In this document: positions 13,110-13,380 of the stretch, piece by piece | Numbering within the stretch: the first letter of the stretch is position 1 | Layout: the number at the start of each line of letters is the position of its first letter | Assembly: GCA_035354275.1 (NCBI GenBank) | Contig: DAOQAU010000044.1 | Span: forward strand, 1 to 13,380 | DNA length: 13,380 nt | Origin: DAOQAU01 sp035354275 | GTDB lineage: Bacteria > Cyanobacteriota > Vampirovibrionia > Gastranaerophilales > Gastranaerophilaceae | Direction of reading: 5' to 3' | Notes under the pieces: model-generated | What the model saw: only the letters and a program-made list of their open reading frames with translations | Told to the model about the DNA's origin: nothing | Database searches by the model: none | Translations under genes and position numbers: made by a program

Positions 13110-13380
13110 TGATTATTTGTGTATATGTGTATATACTTATATACACAGGGCTAGCATGCTAGATTGATAGAATGCTAATATCAGACATGACCCATAAGCT
13201 ATAAACTATTTATCTTATTTTAACTTTGTCTTTATAGGCTACACGCAGCATCTTTTACACAAAATTTCACACCATTTACACATAGAAATTTGGTAATAAA
13301 TTTCAAAGATAGGTAGAGAAAAGAAGTTATATTATACCCATAATTTAAAAACTATTACCCTATTTTTTGTAGCTTTTTTA
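13110..13380. other. Gene-free right edge with palindromes
   Basis: No credible ORF is visible. The stretch holds an 8-bp hairpin GTGTATAT/ATATACAC (13127-13146), the perfect 12-bp palindrome CTAGCATGCTAG (13151-13162) and a GAAATTT/AAATTTC hairpin (13285-13304), all in AT-rich DNA. Together with the phased array to its left it looks like a control region (origin, attachment or operator zone) rather than plain spacer; this is inference and the window ends here. Confidence 0.4.

Noticed and set aside
13031..13198. CRISPR-like array
   Set aside because: Repeat units are about 10 bp with no spacers of normal length; no cas gene is seen. The Fe-S nuclease at 8687 belongs with the helicase, not with Cas4.

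Overview
The window is AT-rich chromosomal DNA from a bacterium. My best guess is a gut Melainabacteria-type lineage (Vampirovibrionia, Gastranaerophilales-like). The basis is the codon use, the two Lys/Ala-rich small membrane proteins (36-653 and 10264-10977) and the density of small palindromic repeats. This taxonomic call is inference; no marker gene fixes it.

Left part, minus strand. A small two-segment membrane protein of unknown role (36-653) has its own promoter. Upstream of it lies a tight four-gene operon, read right to left: an OmpR/PhoB-type response regulator (3734-4444), its membrane sensor histidine kinase (2018-3700), the tRNA adenosine deaminase tadA (1587-2021) and a TIGR02757/DUF2400 protein (730-1590). 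The last three genes overlap by 4 bp at each junction, so translation is probably coupled. The DUF2400 gene carries two palindromic repeats inserted in frame. One of them has two more copies in the intergenic region at 9.3-10.1 kb.

Middle part. The 330-bp divergent region 4445-4776 is not empty. It holds a tiny minus-strand ORF (21 codons, Arg/Lys-rich, with a ribosome binding site) followed at once by a 20-bp perfect hairpin terminator. To the right is a plus-strand pair: a 1305-residue protein made of a degenerate SF1-helicase half joined through a G-rich tandem repeat to a complete UvrD/AddA-like helicase half, and an overlapping small PD-(D/E)XK nuclease with four Fe-S cysteines. Together they look like a rearranged AddAB/RecBCD-type DNA-end-processing machine.

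9344-10263 has no credible gene. It is packed with structured repeats: two copies of the dispersed element, a roughly 350-bp nested-hairpin block and a second hairpin block.

Right part. After a second Lys/Ala-rich membrane protein comes a perfect-consensus promoter driving tRNA-Thr(UGU) and tRNA-Thr(GGU). The third tRNA of the cluster, tRNA-Tyr(GUA), is recognisable only as far as its anticodon arm. It then runs into a strong intrinsic terminator and unfamiliar DNA with phased TTGAACA words. This DNA carries an AlbA_2/HATPase (Schlafen-like AAA_4) gene starting with TTG, and then an array of eight ATAAA-type words spaced almost exactly 10 bp apart. I read the region from about 11.44 kb to the right edge as probably an integrated element or its remnant, with the tRNA-Tyr gene as the target. 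No integrase is in view.
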